Shown: in pieces, positions 54,956 through 63,738 of the stretch
Position numbering within the stretch: the first letter of the stretch is position 1
How the letters are laid out: every line of letters starts with the position of its first letter
Origin: Anaeromicropila herbilytica
GTDB lineage: Bacteria > Bacillota > Clostridia > Lachnospirales > Lachnospiraceae
DNA: 64,000 bases
NCBI RefSeq assembly: GCF_016591975.1
Contig: NZ_AP024169.1
Coordinates: forward strand, 210,001-274,000
Direction of reading: 5' to 3'
Notes under the pieces: model-generated
Databases searched by the model: none
Told to the model about the DNA's origin: nothing
What the model saw: only the letters and a program-made list of their open reading frames with translations
Program-made: the position numbers and the translations under genes

Positions 54956-56992
54956 ATGAAAAGAGAAATAAAGAAATATATAAGAAAAGGAATATTAGCA
55001 CTGACAACAGTATGTGTAATAAGCGGTAATATTCTAACAGTAAATGCGAACAGAGAAAGTAAAGTAAATAATATTCACTCACAAGCTAAAGCAGAATCAA
55101 TGATTGATACAAAGACCAATTCAAAGACAGAATCACAAGCCAGCAATCATCAATCAAAAGGAGTAGAACTGAACCAAGAAAATATAAAGAAATTCGTAGA
55201 TAATTATTTTCAAACAAACATGAAAAAGTATCATGTACCTGGTGTAGCGGTAGCAGTGGTAAAAGATAATAAGGAACTATATAAAGCAGGATATGGTGTT
55301 AGTAATAGAGAGAGTAAGAAGAAGGTAGACCCAGATGTAACTATATTTCCAGCAGCTTCGGTTAGCAAGTTGTTCACAGCGACAGCGATTATGAAGTTAT
55401 ATCAAGAGGGTAAGATTGATCTGAATGAGAGTATAGAAAAATATGCAGATGATATCACAATTCGTAATCCATATAAAGAGGATATTACTTGTCAGAATCT
55501 ACTTACTCATTCGAGTGGGCTTGATGAACAATCAGAGTTAGATGGTAGTACTTTGGATAAGAAAGAAATCAAATCACAGAAGCATTATTTTGAGGAGCAT
55601 ATTCCACAGGTTATAATTAGACCGAATACAATAAGCAGATACTCCAATATGGGATATAATCTGTTAGGATATATTGTTGAAAAAGTATCAAAAACATCTT
55701 ATGAGAAATATGTGACTGACAATATCTTAAAACCGCTAGAGATGAAGAAGGCTTCGGTACGAATCGAAGGAAATAACATGGCGAGTGGTTATAGTTATGA
55801 CAATGGCGAATATGTAAAGCAACCATTTGCATATCAGTATACTTCCGGTTCCGCTGGAATTATAGCGCCTGTTACTGATATGGAGAAATTTATGATGATG
55901 CATCTGAACCAAGGCAGATATCATAATCAAGTAGTATTGAATGCATCAACTGAGAAAATGATGCAAGAAAAGCAATTCGCCAATAACGAAGTATTTGATG
56001 GAATGGGATATGGGTTCATTCGTACTAGTAGAAATGGTGTTCAGATTATAAAGCATGAAGGCGCACTTCCTGGGTATACAACAACGTTACTTATGATCCC
56101 AGATCAGAACTTTGGAATCTATGTTGCTACGAATTCTCTTGGTGGAATGGTATTTGATTTTGAAGAAGCATTTTTCGATTACTTCTGTGGAGACTATCAA
56201 AAAGTATCGGTTAAGGATAATGGTGTTTACAAAAGCGGTAATTACGATAGCAGTAAATATGTAGGTACTTATCGAAGCTATGATGGATTTTCCGAGAAAA
56301 AAATATCTAGGATCTATGCAGAAGATATTGATAATGAAGCAGAGCTTACGGTAACCCAAACGAAAGAGAATACCTTGAAAGTAAGTTATTATACGCAAAG
56401 CAAAAGAAAAGAAGAGACAAAACTAATCTATCAATCGGATGGAGTCTTTGCTAGACAGGATGGAAAGGGCTATATTACATTTCGTGAAGATGCAAAGGGT
56501 AATATCGAGTATGCTTTTAATAATGTAAGTCACCAAGCGTTTCATAAAGTTGGAGAATATGAGAATAGCAGTATATTAGGTATGGCATTATTAAGCATTC
56601 TTCTCATCTTTCTAGGTAGTGCAGTGGTGATAGGAATTATAAGTATTCGAAGAAAGAGAAGGAACATAAGTTGGTGTGCAAAAAGACTATGGATTCTAGT
56701 TGCAGGAAATAATGTTCTTCTAATCATAGGTTTTGTCGGAGTATTTCTGCTGGAAACTTTTATGATATTGAATTATAATTATAGCGCAATGTTCGCACTA
56801 AAGGTACTTTTAACATTAATAATAATCGCTATAGGATTCGTGGTTGTTAACATAATATACGGAAGCTATTGTATCATTAAGAAGAGATTAAGTATTGTTG
56901 AAAGCGTTGCGTTTACTGCAATTGTATTCGCATGGGTGATCTGTATTGTATTATTACAATACTTTAATATGATAGGGTATCAATTGGTCTAG
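54956..56992 (+). CDS. Membrane-anchored serine hydrolase of the beta-lactamase/PBP4* family
   Basis: About 678 aa. Signal peptide (residues 1-31), low-complexity linker (35-75), serine-hydrolase domain with SxxK (Ser135, Lys138 in PAASVSKLF), YSN (Tyr229) and HEGALPGYT, then an extension domain (about 420-530) and four membrane spans (about 545-565, 582-602, 615-640, 652-675). PBP4*/class C-like hydrolases act on wall peptides or D-amino-acid esters. ATG 54956 rather than 54923, since GAAAGG is the only site. It lies before a VanRS-like two-component pair and may be its target or wall-active partner. Confidence 0.92.
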   Translation: MKREIKKYIRKGILALTTVCVISGNILTVNANRESKVNNIHSQAKAESMIDTKTNSKTESQASNHQSKGVELNQENIKKFVDNYFQTNMKKYHVPGVAVAVVKDNKELYKAGYGVSNRESKKKVDPDVTIFPAASVSKLFTATAIMKLYQEGKIDLNESIEKYADDITIRNPYKEDITCQNLLTHSSGLDEQSELDGSTLDKKEIKSQKHYFEEHIPQVIIRPNTISRYSNMGYNLLGYIVEKVSKTSYEKYVTDNILKPLEMKKASVRIEGNNMASGYSYDNGEYVKQPFAYQYTSGSAGIIAPVTDMEKFMMMHLNQGRYHNQVVLNASTEKMMQEKQFANNEVFDGMGYGFIRTSRNGVQIIKHEGALPGYTTTLLMIPDQNFGIYVATNSLGGMVFDFEEAFFDYFCGDYQKVSVKDNGVYKSGNYDSSKYVGTYRSYDGFSEKKISRIYAEDIDNEAELTVTQTKENTLKVSYYTQSKRKEETKLIYQSDGVFARQDGKGYITFREDAKGNIEYAFNNVSHQAFHKVGEYENSSILGMALLSILLIFLGSAVVIGIISIRRKRRNISWCAKRLWILVAGNNVLLIIGFVGVFLLETFMILNYNYSAMFALKVLLTLIIIAIGFVVVNIIYGSYCIIKKRLSIVESVAFTAIVFAWVICIVLLQYFNMIGYQLV

Positions 56993-57033
56993 AAAGGTAA
57001 GCAATAAAAAAAGCAACAGAAAATGGTGAATAT

Positions 57034-57744
57034 ATGAGTAAAATTCTAGTGATAGACGATGAAAAAGAAATAGTAGAACTGATTCGAAAAGGGTTAGAAG
57101 AGGCAAAGTATGAAGTCATTACGGCTTATGATGGAGCAGAAGGACTTAAGGTTCTTGAAGAACATGAGATATCTCTAGTTATCTTAGACATTATGATGCC
57201 GGAAATTAATGGATTGGAAGTATGCAGTAGAATCAGGTCTCATAGCAATATTCCAATTATCATGGTAAGTGCAAAGAGTCAAGAGCAGGATAAGATCAGT
57301 GGGCTTAGCGAAGGTGCTGACGACTATATGGTAAAGCCATTTTCTGTAGCTGAGTTATTAGCGAGAGTAAACTCCCAGATTCGAAGGTATACCTATTTAA
57401 ATACAGGAACAAACACAGGGGGTTCAGGTACTTCTACAGACAATTGTCTTCATGTAAAGGGGCTTAGTATTGATGAACAGAAGCACCAGGTGACGCTATT
57501 TGGAGAAAAAGTGAAGTTAACACCAACAGAATTTGCAATTCTGCTACTACTAGCAAAGAACAAAGGTAAAGTATTTAGTTCGGAAGAAATTTATCGTAAT
57601 CTATGGTCGGATGAAAAGTATTATGAAGGAAATAATACAGTGATGGCGCATATGTGGCGATTACGTGAGAAGATTGAAGTGAATCCCAAAGAGGCTAAAA
57701 TAATAGAAACAGTATGGGGAGTTGGGTATAAGATTGAAGATTAA
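57034..57744 (+). CDS. VanR-like response regulator
   Basis: 236 aa. Receiver with DD at 8-9, Asp52 (LVILDIMMPEING) and VKPF; OmpR-type winged helix from about 140, ending ETVWGVGYKIED as in VanR/PhoP. A GTNTGGSGTSTD linker lies between the domains. Start ATG preceded by GGTGA. Starts 41 bp after the serine hydrolase stop and is probably in the same transcript; overlaps the kinase gene. Confidence 0.93.
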   Translation: MSKILVIDDEKEIVELIRKGLEEAKYEVITAYDGAEGLKVLEEHEISLVILDIMMPEINGLEVCSRIRSHSNIPIIMVSAKSQEQDKISGLSEGADDYMVKPFSVAELLARVNSQIRRYTYLNTGTNTGGSGTSTDNCLHVKGLSIDEQKHQVTLFGEKVKLTPTEFAILLLLAKNKGKVFSSEEIYRNLWSDEKYYEGNNTVMAHMWRLREKIEVNPKEAKIIETVWGVGYKIED

Positions 57745-58831
57745 GAGTATAAAATTAAGTATTATGTTGAGATTTCTGATAAGCATGTTTCTTGCAGGAG
57801 TGATTACCTTTGGGTTATTTATCATCACATTTGGCAGTATTCATATCGTATCAGAAGATACCTATATTCGGTTACTGAACTATTCCAGTTCCAATACATA
57901 TGCAATGATGATGATGAGTGGACTTATAGTAGCGGTATTTGCGGTAAGTACAATTGTTATATTTAGCTACAGACTCAATACGATTACAAACTACATTGAT
58001 AAAATATCAGAGAATATACATACCCTTGCAAATGGGAACTTTAATGAAAAGTTAACAATAGAGAATAATAATGAATTAGGAAACTTGGCAAATGATATTA
58101 ATGTGATGTCAGATAAGATCGCAGAGTATATACAGAATGAGAAGGCGTGGAATGAAGAACGTTACAATATGATTACCAACATGTCACACGATCTAAAGAC
58201 ACCAATTATGTCAATTGACGGATATGTGAATCTGATAAGGAATAAGAAATATGACGATGAAGCAGAACTAAGTAGTTACTGCGAGATCATAGCTAGAAAG
58301 TCAGACGAGTTAAATACCGCTATCAATCAACTATTTGAGCTATCAAAATTAAACTCCTCAGGAATTCAAGTAAATAAAGTTCACATCAATCTAAAAGAAT
58401 ATATGGAACAGATTATTCTCTCTTATATTCCACTATTTGAAGCACAGGATATGACTTACTATATTGCCATTGGCTCTGATGCGTTTATTTCTATTGATCC
58501 TAATCTAATGCGCAGAGTATTTGAAAATATTATTACAAATACAGTGAAATACGCTAGTAGTGGAAAAAGATTGGATATAACTTTAGAGAAAAAGGATCAG
58601 CAGTTTGTTCTTCACTTTATTAATTATGGACCTGAGATACCACCGGACGAATTAGACAGTATCTTTCATAAGTATTATAGGGAAAAGAAAAATGTTAAGA
58701 ACGAGGGGCATGGCCTGGGACTTGCGATTGCAAAGAAAATTGTTCAGTTACATGATGGGACGATTTCAGTAGATAGTAATAAGGAGCGAACGGATTTTTA
58801 TATTGAGTTTGGAGTAGAAAGAGATGTTTAA
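57722..58831 (+). CDS. VanS-like sensor histidine kinase
   Basis: About 369 aa. Spans at about 13-38 and 60-83 with a loop of about 20 residues, HAMP (about 84-130 with LANGNFNEKL), His156 in NMSHDLKTPIMSIDGY, then the ATPase domain (NIITNTVKYAS, GHGLGLAIAKK). The D-box glycine motif is replaced by NYGPEIP, a common VanS-type variant. The true start is not clear: TTG 57722 is the longest frame; ATG 57764 (MLRFLISMF) lacks a good site. Coupled to the VanR-like gene by overlap. The signal is unknown; the neighbouring hydrolase suggests cell-wall stress. Confidence 0.92.
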   Translation: MGIRLKIKSIKLSIMLRFLISMFLAGVITFGLFIITFGSIHIVSEDTYIRLLNYSSSNTYAMMMMSGLIVAVFAVSTIVIFSYRLNTITNYIDKISENIHTLANGNFNEKLTIENNNELGNLANDINVMSDKIAEYIQNEKAWNEERYNMITNMSHDLKTPIMSIDGYVNLIRNKKYDDEAELSSYCEIIARKSDELNTAINQLFELSKLNSSGIQVNKVHINLKEYMEQIILSYIPLFEAQDMTYYIAIGSDAFISIDPNLMRRVFENIITNTVKYASSGKRLDITLEKKDQQFVLHFINYGPEIPPDELDSIFHKYYREKKNVKNEGHGLGLAIAKKIVQLHDGTISVDSNKERTDFYIEFGVERDV

Positions 58832-59218
58832 AGATAATATTTATGCTCTTACATTACATTAGTTCGAACTTTATAAATTATGCAATACCTTGGTTGCTAT
58901 ACTCTAAGAAATATAAGAAATATTCATATCTCCAGTCACTTGTGGCAGGAGATATTTTTTTTCTATATTAAATAAATTATTAGTATATAAGGATATTTAT
59001 TGATGTAATCTCCAGTTTGCTAATATGAACTTAGTTTTTAGATTATCTTTTGTACAGAAAAGAGTTTGAGTAATAAGTCATAATTACCATCTGATATAAT
59101 GAAGATGGATTATTATGAGAAGATGTTTTATTTATAGATCTATAAATAAATAGAAATAAAAGTCTGAATTATTTGTAATAAAGTATATTCATAATGAAAT
59201 AACATTAGGAGGAAGTTA
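58832..59218. other. Intergenic region, 387 bp
   Basis: Contains a terminator (58926-58964) and AT-rich DNA before the phosphotransferase gene. No repeat or structured RNA recognised. Confidence 0.55.
58926..58964 (+). terminator. Terminator after the VanRS-like operon
   Basis: ATATCTCC / GGAGATAT stem, with further TCAC/GTGG pairing inside, followed by eight Ts. Confidence 0.85.
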
Positions 59219-60118
59219 ATGATGCAGAATATATTAAAGAATTGGAAGATACAAGGCGAGTTAATACAGATCTATCGTACAGCATGGAGTGTAGATGATG
59301 AGTACGTACTGAAAGTATATGATAACCTAGATAGTCTAAAGCGAAATGAAAAGATTTTAAAGACGCTATATGAGATGGGAATACCCGTGGCAGAGATTGT
59401 GAATCTAGAGAATGGACAAGGATATTGCGGAGATGGAACGAAGTACTATATGCTGACGAAAAAGTTACGTGGAAATAATATTGTTGATATAAAGAATAAT
59501 CTTGGTATGGCGTATAAGATGGGAGAAGTGTTAGCACAATTACATATGGCTTTTCTTAAGTGTGAAGATGATCTTGGCTATTGGGACAATAGCCTACTAA
59601 AAGAGATGAAAGGTTGGATTAGAAAGAACCTTAGTGAATCAGGTTGGGCATTAATCAAAGAGGAAGAGTTCGATCTTGTTGTGAATCAATTAGAAGAGGT
59701 GTATGATGTACTTCCAAAACAGCTCATTCATAGGGATGTGAATTTTGGTAACTTCCTATTTGATCAAGGGGAGTTTTCTGGTTATATTGATTTTGACTTA
59801 AGCCAGAGAAATATTCGTATCTTTGATCTTAGTTACTTCCTAATCGGGTTGCTTTCAGTAGAGCTAGATAATAAGATTAATATGGAAGAATGGATCAAAA
59901 TAGTTACTGATGTTATTGTGGGATATGAAAGTCAGACAAAGTTATTGAGAGTGGAGAAAGAATCAATTCCATGTGTTATGAAATGTATTGAGCTGCTTTT
60001 TGTTGCTTATTTTAGTGGGATTGATAACAAGGAATGTGCGATGGATGCTGTTCGATTGTACGAGCTCGTTTGTGAGAAAGAGGAAGAAATATTGGGAGGA
60101 GTGTTTCATAATATCTGA
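59219..60118 (+). CDS. Aminoglycoside-phosphotransferase-fold kinase
   Basis: 299 aa. Catalytic loop HRDVNFGNFL (His171, Asp173, Asn178) and metal Asp191 in YIDFD; N-terminal ATP-binding lobe with VLKVYDN. This is the APH/choline-kinase/CotS fold, which phosphorylates sugars, aminoglycosides, homoserine or small hydroxyl compounds. No motif specific for an antibiotic target. The site AGGAGGAA precedes ATG 59219; ATG 59222 would also fit. A 28-codon ORF with its own strong site begins 14 bp downstream. Confidence 0.9.
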   Translation: MMQNILKNWKIQGELIQIYRTAWSVDDEYVLKVYDNLDSLKRNEKILKTLYEMGIPVAEIVNLENGQGYCGDGTKYYMLTKKLRGNNIVDIKNNLGMAYKMGEVLAQLHMAFLKCEDDLGYWDNSLLKEMKGWIRKNLSESGWALIKEEEFDLVVNQLEEVYDVLPKQLIHRDVNFGNFLFDQGEFSGYIDFDLSQRNIRIFDLSYFLIGLLSVELDNKINMEEWIKIVTDVIVGYESQTKLLRVEKESIPCVMKCIELLFVAYFSGIDNKECAMDAVRLYELVCEKEEEILGGVFHNI

Positions 60119-60131
60119 TATTGGAGGGGGC

Positions 60132-60218
60132 ATGGGATTGTATGATAGTACACATCAAGTATATATTGATGATAGGGCGGTACCATCTGATTGGATTGAG
60201 ATAACACCAACAATATAA
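60132..60218 (+). CDS. 28-aa small ORF with strong ribosome-binding site
   Basis: MGLYDSTHQVYIDDRAVPSD…, ends TPTI. GGAGGGGG lies 5 nt before the ATG, 14 bp after the kinase stop, so translation coupled to the kinase gene is likely. Soluble, acidic, no known family. The strong site is the main reason for calling it; it could instead be a decayed gene fragment. Confidence 0.5.
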   Translation: MGLYDSTHQVYIDDRAVPSDWIEITPTI

Positions 60219-60352
60219 AAAATTTAAAAGGTAAATAAACACCCACAATTCTTTACACAATTTTAAATAAAATCCCTATATAATAATAACTTTCCTAATT
60301 TATGATTTGTATATAACAATCAATATATCAATCTGAATGAAAGGGATATTAT

Positions 60353-61225
60353 ATGAAGAGAGTTTTAGCATTTACCCAGATAGCTATCTTATTATTTGAA
60401 CTTTTATTGTTCGTACCAAGTATGAAAACCAATGCGAATGAAGGAAACCAAAAGGTGGAATTTACAGCGTTTGATACAAATGATTTAGTAGCACATGCGC
60501 TTGGTGGATTAGAGAACAAATATATTTATTCGAATTCATTAGAGGGCTTAAGACAATCGATTGAAAAAGGCTATAAATTAATTGAGACTGATTTAATTCT
60601 AACAAAGGATGGAAGACTTGTCTGTTTTCATGGATGGAACCAAGCAACATATAAAAATACTGGACTGAGGTATGATCAGAAAAATCCTATCATGACATAT
60701 AAAGAATTTATAAGCAAAAGAATTCAAGGGAAATTTACTACTATAGACATATCTACCATTGTTGATTACCTAGCAACAACAGAGGATATCTATTTTGTGT
60801 TTGATCTAAGAACACTTACCAAGAAAAACGCAATAAAAACAGCAGAACAAATCAAAGTAGCATTTAAAAATAAGGAAAGTTTAACGGACAGAGTTATTAT
60901 CCAGGTAGGTAGTAAGGAAATGTATGAAGGTATTGATTCCGTATACCATTTTCCGCATTATCAATATTTTGTACATAATGAAGAGTTAAAAGAGTTGGAT
61001 CAATTGTTACAATGGGTAAAGGATACAGGAATTATTGCAGTGTCGATACATTATGAGTCTCTAACACCACCTATCATATCTAAGGTCAAATCTTATGGAC
61101 TTTATTTATTAACTCATACGATTGATGATATTGCAAAGGCAAAAGAATTACTGAACAGTGGTGTTGATATTGTGTGTACCAATTTTATAACGAAGAATGA
61201 GTTAGATTCATTCGGAAAGGATTGA
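60353..61225 (+). CDS. Secreted glycerophosphodiesterase/PLC-fold phosphodiesterase
   Basis: 290 aa. Signal peptide (about residues 1-28). TIM-barrel core with His48 (VAHALGG), Glu78 and Asp80 (LIETDLILTKDGRLV) and His93 (CFHGW), matching the catalytic and metal pattern of GDPD proteins though the first motif is HALGG, not HRG. Ends with DIVCTNFIT. It should cleave glycerophosphodiesters, or lipoteichoic-acid-type polymers, outside the membrane. The site AAAGGGAT precedes the ATG. Single gene. Confidence 0.88.
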   Translation: MKRVLAFTQIAILLFELLLFVPSMKTNANEGNQKVEFTAFDTNDLVAHALGGLENKYIYSNSLEGLRQSIEKGYKLIETDLILTKDGRLVCFHGWNQATYKNTGLRYDQKNPIMTYKEFISKRIQGKFTTIDISTIVDYLATTEDIYFVFDLRTLTKKNAIKTAEQIKVAFKNKESLTDRVIIQVGSKEMYEGIDSVYHFPHYQYFVHNEELKELDQLLQWVKDTGIIAVSIHYESLTPPIISKVKSYGLYLLTHTIDDIAKAKELLNSGVDIVCTNFITKNELDSFGKD

Positions 61226-61298
61226 AGACCAATCCACTTTCTAGGAAGATGATTGAGCAATATATATATTAAAGGTCTAGATATATAACTTTATATGT

Positions 61299-61322
61299 AG
61301 GCGAATTCATAAAGAATTCGTC
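61299..61322 (+). terminator. Small hairpin after the phosphodiesterase gene
   Basis: AGGCGAATTC / GAATTCGTCT stem (one G·T) with 4-nt loop. The following sequence is T-rich but lacks a run, so it is a weak terminator. Confidence 0.5.
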
Positions 61323-61413
61323 TATTTGACTGTGTTAGTAATAGAAATAAACCTCTAGCCATGCCGGTGACCCTCATTATAGTATAGTTGAATATGGTAG
61401 TATAGGAAAAGAC

Positions 61414-62304
61414 TTATTTCGCAAGAGGAAACCGAACTAATACATTCAAGAGGTCTCCTTCCACAACGCACCCAACATTTCCACCCATTTTCTCTGCAAG
61501 AATCTTCACAATCGATAAACCAAGTCCAGTAGAATGTTTCCTCGAACTATCCCCAGTATAGAATCGTTCGAATATTCGATCGGACTCAATAAGATCCATG
61601 TTATTGATTGGATTGATAAAGGTAAGGGAGCACATATTTCCACGCTCTAGTTTCACCGTTACCGTTTCAGTGGAATGCTCTGCGCAATTACGAATCAGAT
61701 TCCGAATAATCCTTGTAGTCATTTCCTTATCTGCATTAATATAAATTGGTGCGGGTTCTTCGTATACCACATCAAGTCCTTTTTCTTCGAACATGGTAAC
61801 GGAACCAATGAGACATTCCGTTACAAGATTGGTTACATTAAAGCGTTCTATATGAATATCTGGTTCATTATTCAAAAGGTAAGCATATTCAAAGAAATGT
61901 TCTACCATAAGTCCTAATTCATTGGTATGTTTGACACTAATCTCTAGCTTATCCTGCTGTTCTTTCGTTAACTTCTCTTTTTGCAATAATTGAAGATATC
62001 CTTTAGCGGCAGTCAGGGGAGTTCTAAGATCATGAGATATATTCGCAATTAACTCTCTAAATTTCTTTTCTTCTCGAACCGTACCAAGGCGGATGGACTC
62101 CTCCGCCTTAAGGCATAGATTTATATTCTTCACGAGTTTATTCAACTCACTATTAATCATATCTAAGTTGATATATTGTCTAGAATGTTCCATCGTTCTT
62201 TTTTCTAGCATATAATTTACTCTACGAATCTGTGCTTGCAGCAGACACAAATAGGATAATAGAATCACAATAATTATAATTAATAAAATAATTGCATATA
62301 TCAA
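61414..62304 (-). CDS. Solo sensor histidine kinase
   Basis: About 296-300 aa. A single N-terminal span (about residues 5-25) with essentially no extracellular part, a coiled-coil linker, His95 (GTG-frame numbering) in NISHDLRTPLTAAKGY, and an ATPase domain with NLIRNCAEHS, a degenerate D box NPINNMD and GLGLSIVKILA. The site AAAGGTGG favours TTG at 62304; GTG at 62316 overlaps the site. No response regulator adjoins: the region upstream is a MITE and a fold-back repeat, then an ABC permease and ATPase on the same strand. In lantibiotic-resistance operons such kinases lie next to the ABC genes, so it probably belonged with them. Confidence 0.9.
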   Translation of the reverse strand: MIYAIILLIIIIVILLSYLCLLQAQIRRVNYMLEKRTMEHSRQYINLDMINSELNKLVKNINLCLKAEESIRLGTVREEKKFRELIANISHDLRTPLTAAKGYLQLLQKEKLTKEQQDKLEISVKHTNELGLMVEHFFEYAYLLNNEPDIHIERFNVTNLVTECLIGSVTMFEEKGLDVVYEEPAPIYINADKEMTTRIIRNLIRNCAEHSTETVTVKLERGNMCSLTFINPINNMDLIESDRIFERFYTGDSSRKHSTGLGLSIVKILAEKMGGNVGCVVEGDLLNVLVRFPLAK

Positions 62305-62346
62305 ATAAACATCCACCTTTCAACTATAGTAATCAAGATAACATAT

Positions 62347-62601
62347 AATTCGAGGGTCAAAAGCCTTATTTTAGTGTACTGAGTGTATATAGCTGTATAA
62401 TTATGAATTTTGGCTACCTTTCCTTCAGGCATCATATTTTTTACAAGCCTCAGAACTAGCAAAAATATTCACTCACGTTCCTATTTTCACTATGAGTCTT
62501 GACAAAATATAAACGATACCTTCAGCCGGATTACGCCAAAATTAATAATTATACATCAATATACACAATGTATGTTAAGAAAGGCTTTTGACCCTCCAAT
62601 C
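62347..62601. mobile_element. MITE-like element, copy 2 (about 255 bp)
   Basis: Same element as 38287-38575: CGAGGGTCAAAAGCCTTATT at the left, AAGGCTTTTGACCCTC at the right, and the internal TTGACAAAATATAAACGATA shared. An internal stretch of about 30 bp of copy 1 is missing. Lies about 30-40 bp upstream of the kinase start, so it probably supplies or replaces its promoter. Confidence 0.85.
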
Positions 62602-62648
62602 AACATAGAACATTGAGATATGTTATTTAATCATTCTGCAATACACTA

Positions 62649-62926
62649 GACAAATGCTCTGTTTCATAACTTAGACTGGCGATTTGCACCAAACAGAAAA
62701 AGCGAATGCGCCTTTGAACCTGTATTAGAAGTTCTTATTCTCGAATCATTTTGTGTTATATCCTAGGACAGATCTGTCTGAGCGGAGTAAGTTATCTGTC
62801 CTAGGATATGTCCTTCACAAAATGATCCGAGAATTAGAACTTCTTATACAGGTTCAATGAAGCATGAGTGTTTCTGTTTGGTGCAAAGCAAATCCCCTAG
62901 ACTACCTCCCAAACAGAGCATTTGTC
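62649..62926. repeat. Long fold-back element, copy 3 with different arms (about 278 bp)
   Basis: Palindrome with arms GACAAATGCTCTGTTT / AAACAGAGCATTTGTC, GATTTGCACCAAACAGAAA partly paired near the far end, AGAAGTTCT…TCTCG / CGAGA…AGAACTTCT and TATCCTAGGACAGA / TCTGTCCTAGGATA. The apex CTGTCTGAGCGGAGTAAGTT resembles the apex of the other two fold-backs although the arms differ. Starts 14 bp after the permease stop. Confidence 0.88.
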
Positions 62927-62940
62927 GGGCCTTATAGGAA

Positions 62941-63738
62941 TTACTTAATCTCATCTTTTCTAAAAAGATTATAAGAGCTATTCACCATAACTATGATAAA
63001 AGCAGTACTGCAAAGAAAGGCTTTTAGTATAGTTGTTGAACTAGCATCTAATGTCATTTTTAAAGTAAATGCATAAGGAAGGTTATTTACAAAATCAGAT
63101 AATCCCTTAATATTAGCAGATAGAGCAAGAATAATATCGAATACAAAGGCTGTTAAAAATCCAACTACGATAACTGGAATATTCTTTCTTACTTTAAATG
63201 CAATAGGTAAGCAGATGCTTAATCTTGCAATATAAAGATAGATAATCATAACGCAGATTAGAATGCTTTTCGCAATATTCGCCCCATTTGGTGCAAGATC
63301 AGTAGCACCGGATAATACTGCAAAGAATGGAGATGGAATACCAACCAAAGGTGCGAAAGCAGTTCCTGATGCATATCCTATGATAGCTACTAACGCATAA
63401 GGCAATGTGATAAGTATAATAATGATGGCATAGGTTATGGTTTTCGAGATAACAATTGCAAATCGTCCTCTTCCACAAGCAATCTCGCTATGAACATTCT
63501 TTGATTCAAAGTCATCTGAGATAAAACTTCCAGTAATAATAGCTCCGAGTAAGGAGACCAACATAATATCTACAAGTAAAGAGGCGTTAGTACTTGTAGT
63601 TGTATCAAAAGTACCGGTATGAACCCCTCGTAGTATGATTGCCATACCAATTGCACTTGCAAAGCAAAGGAGAACACTAATCTTAACTATCAACATTTTA
63701 GATAATTTATATAAATCAGCACGAATTAAATTAATCAT
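62941..63738 (-). CDS. ABC-2 type permease
   Basis: 265 aa, six predicted spans (about 18-38, 55-77, 100-125, 142-170, 180-205, 235-258), starting MINLIRADLYKLSKMLIVKI, the usual short amphipathic lead of LanE/LanG- or BcrB-type permeases. ATG 63738 is preceded by GGAGGT; the in-frame TTG at 63753 overlaps that site. Overlaps the end of the ATPase gene by 8 nt. With the ATPase it should export or confer immunity to a peptide. Confidence 0.9.
   Translation of the reverse strand: MINLIRADLYKLSKMLIVKISVLLCFASAIGMAIILRGVHTGTFDTTTSTNASLLVDIMLVSLLGAIITGSFISDDFESKNVHSEIACGRGRFAIVISKTITYAIIIILITLPYALVAIIGYASGTAFAPLVGIPSPFFAVLSGATDLAPNGANIAKSILICVMIIYLYIARLSICLPIAFKVRKNIPVIVVGFLTAFVFDIILALSANIKGLSDFVNNLPYAFTLKMTLDASSTTILKAFLCSTAFIIVMVNSSYNLFRKDEIK

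Noticed and set aside
60227..60241. GGTAAATAAACA before the phosphodiesterase gene, identical to a piece before the first MMPL gene
   Set aside because: A 15-base match in AT-rich DNA without dyad or promoter context is not enough to claim a shared operator.
19020..63700. Many ORFs on the opposite strand of kdpB, MMPL, KdpD and other long genes
   Set aside because: They are antisense shadows of well-supported genes; none has a binding site or a recognisable domain.
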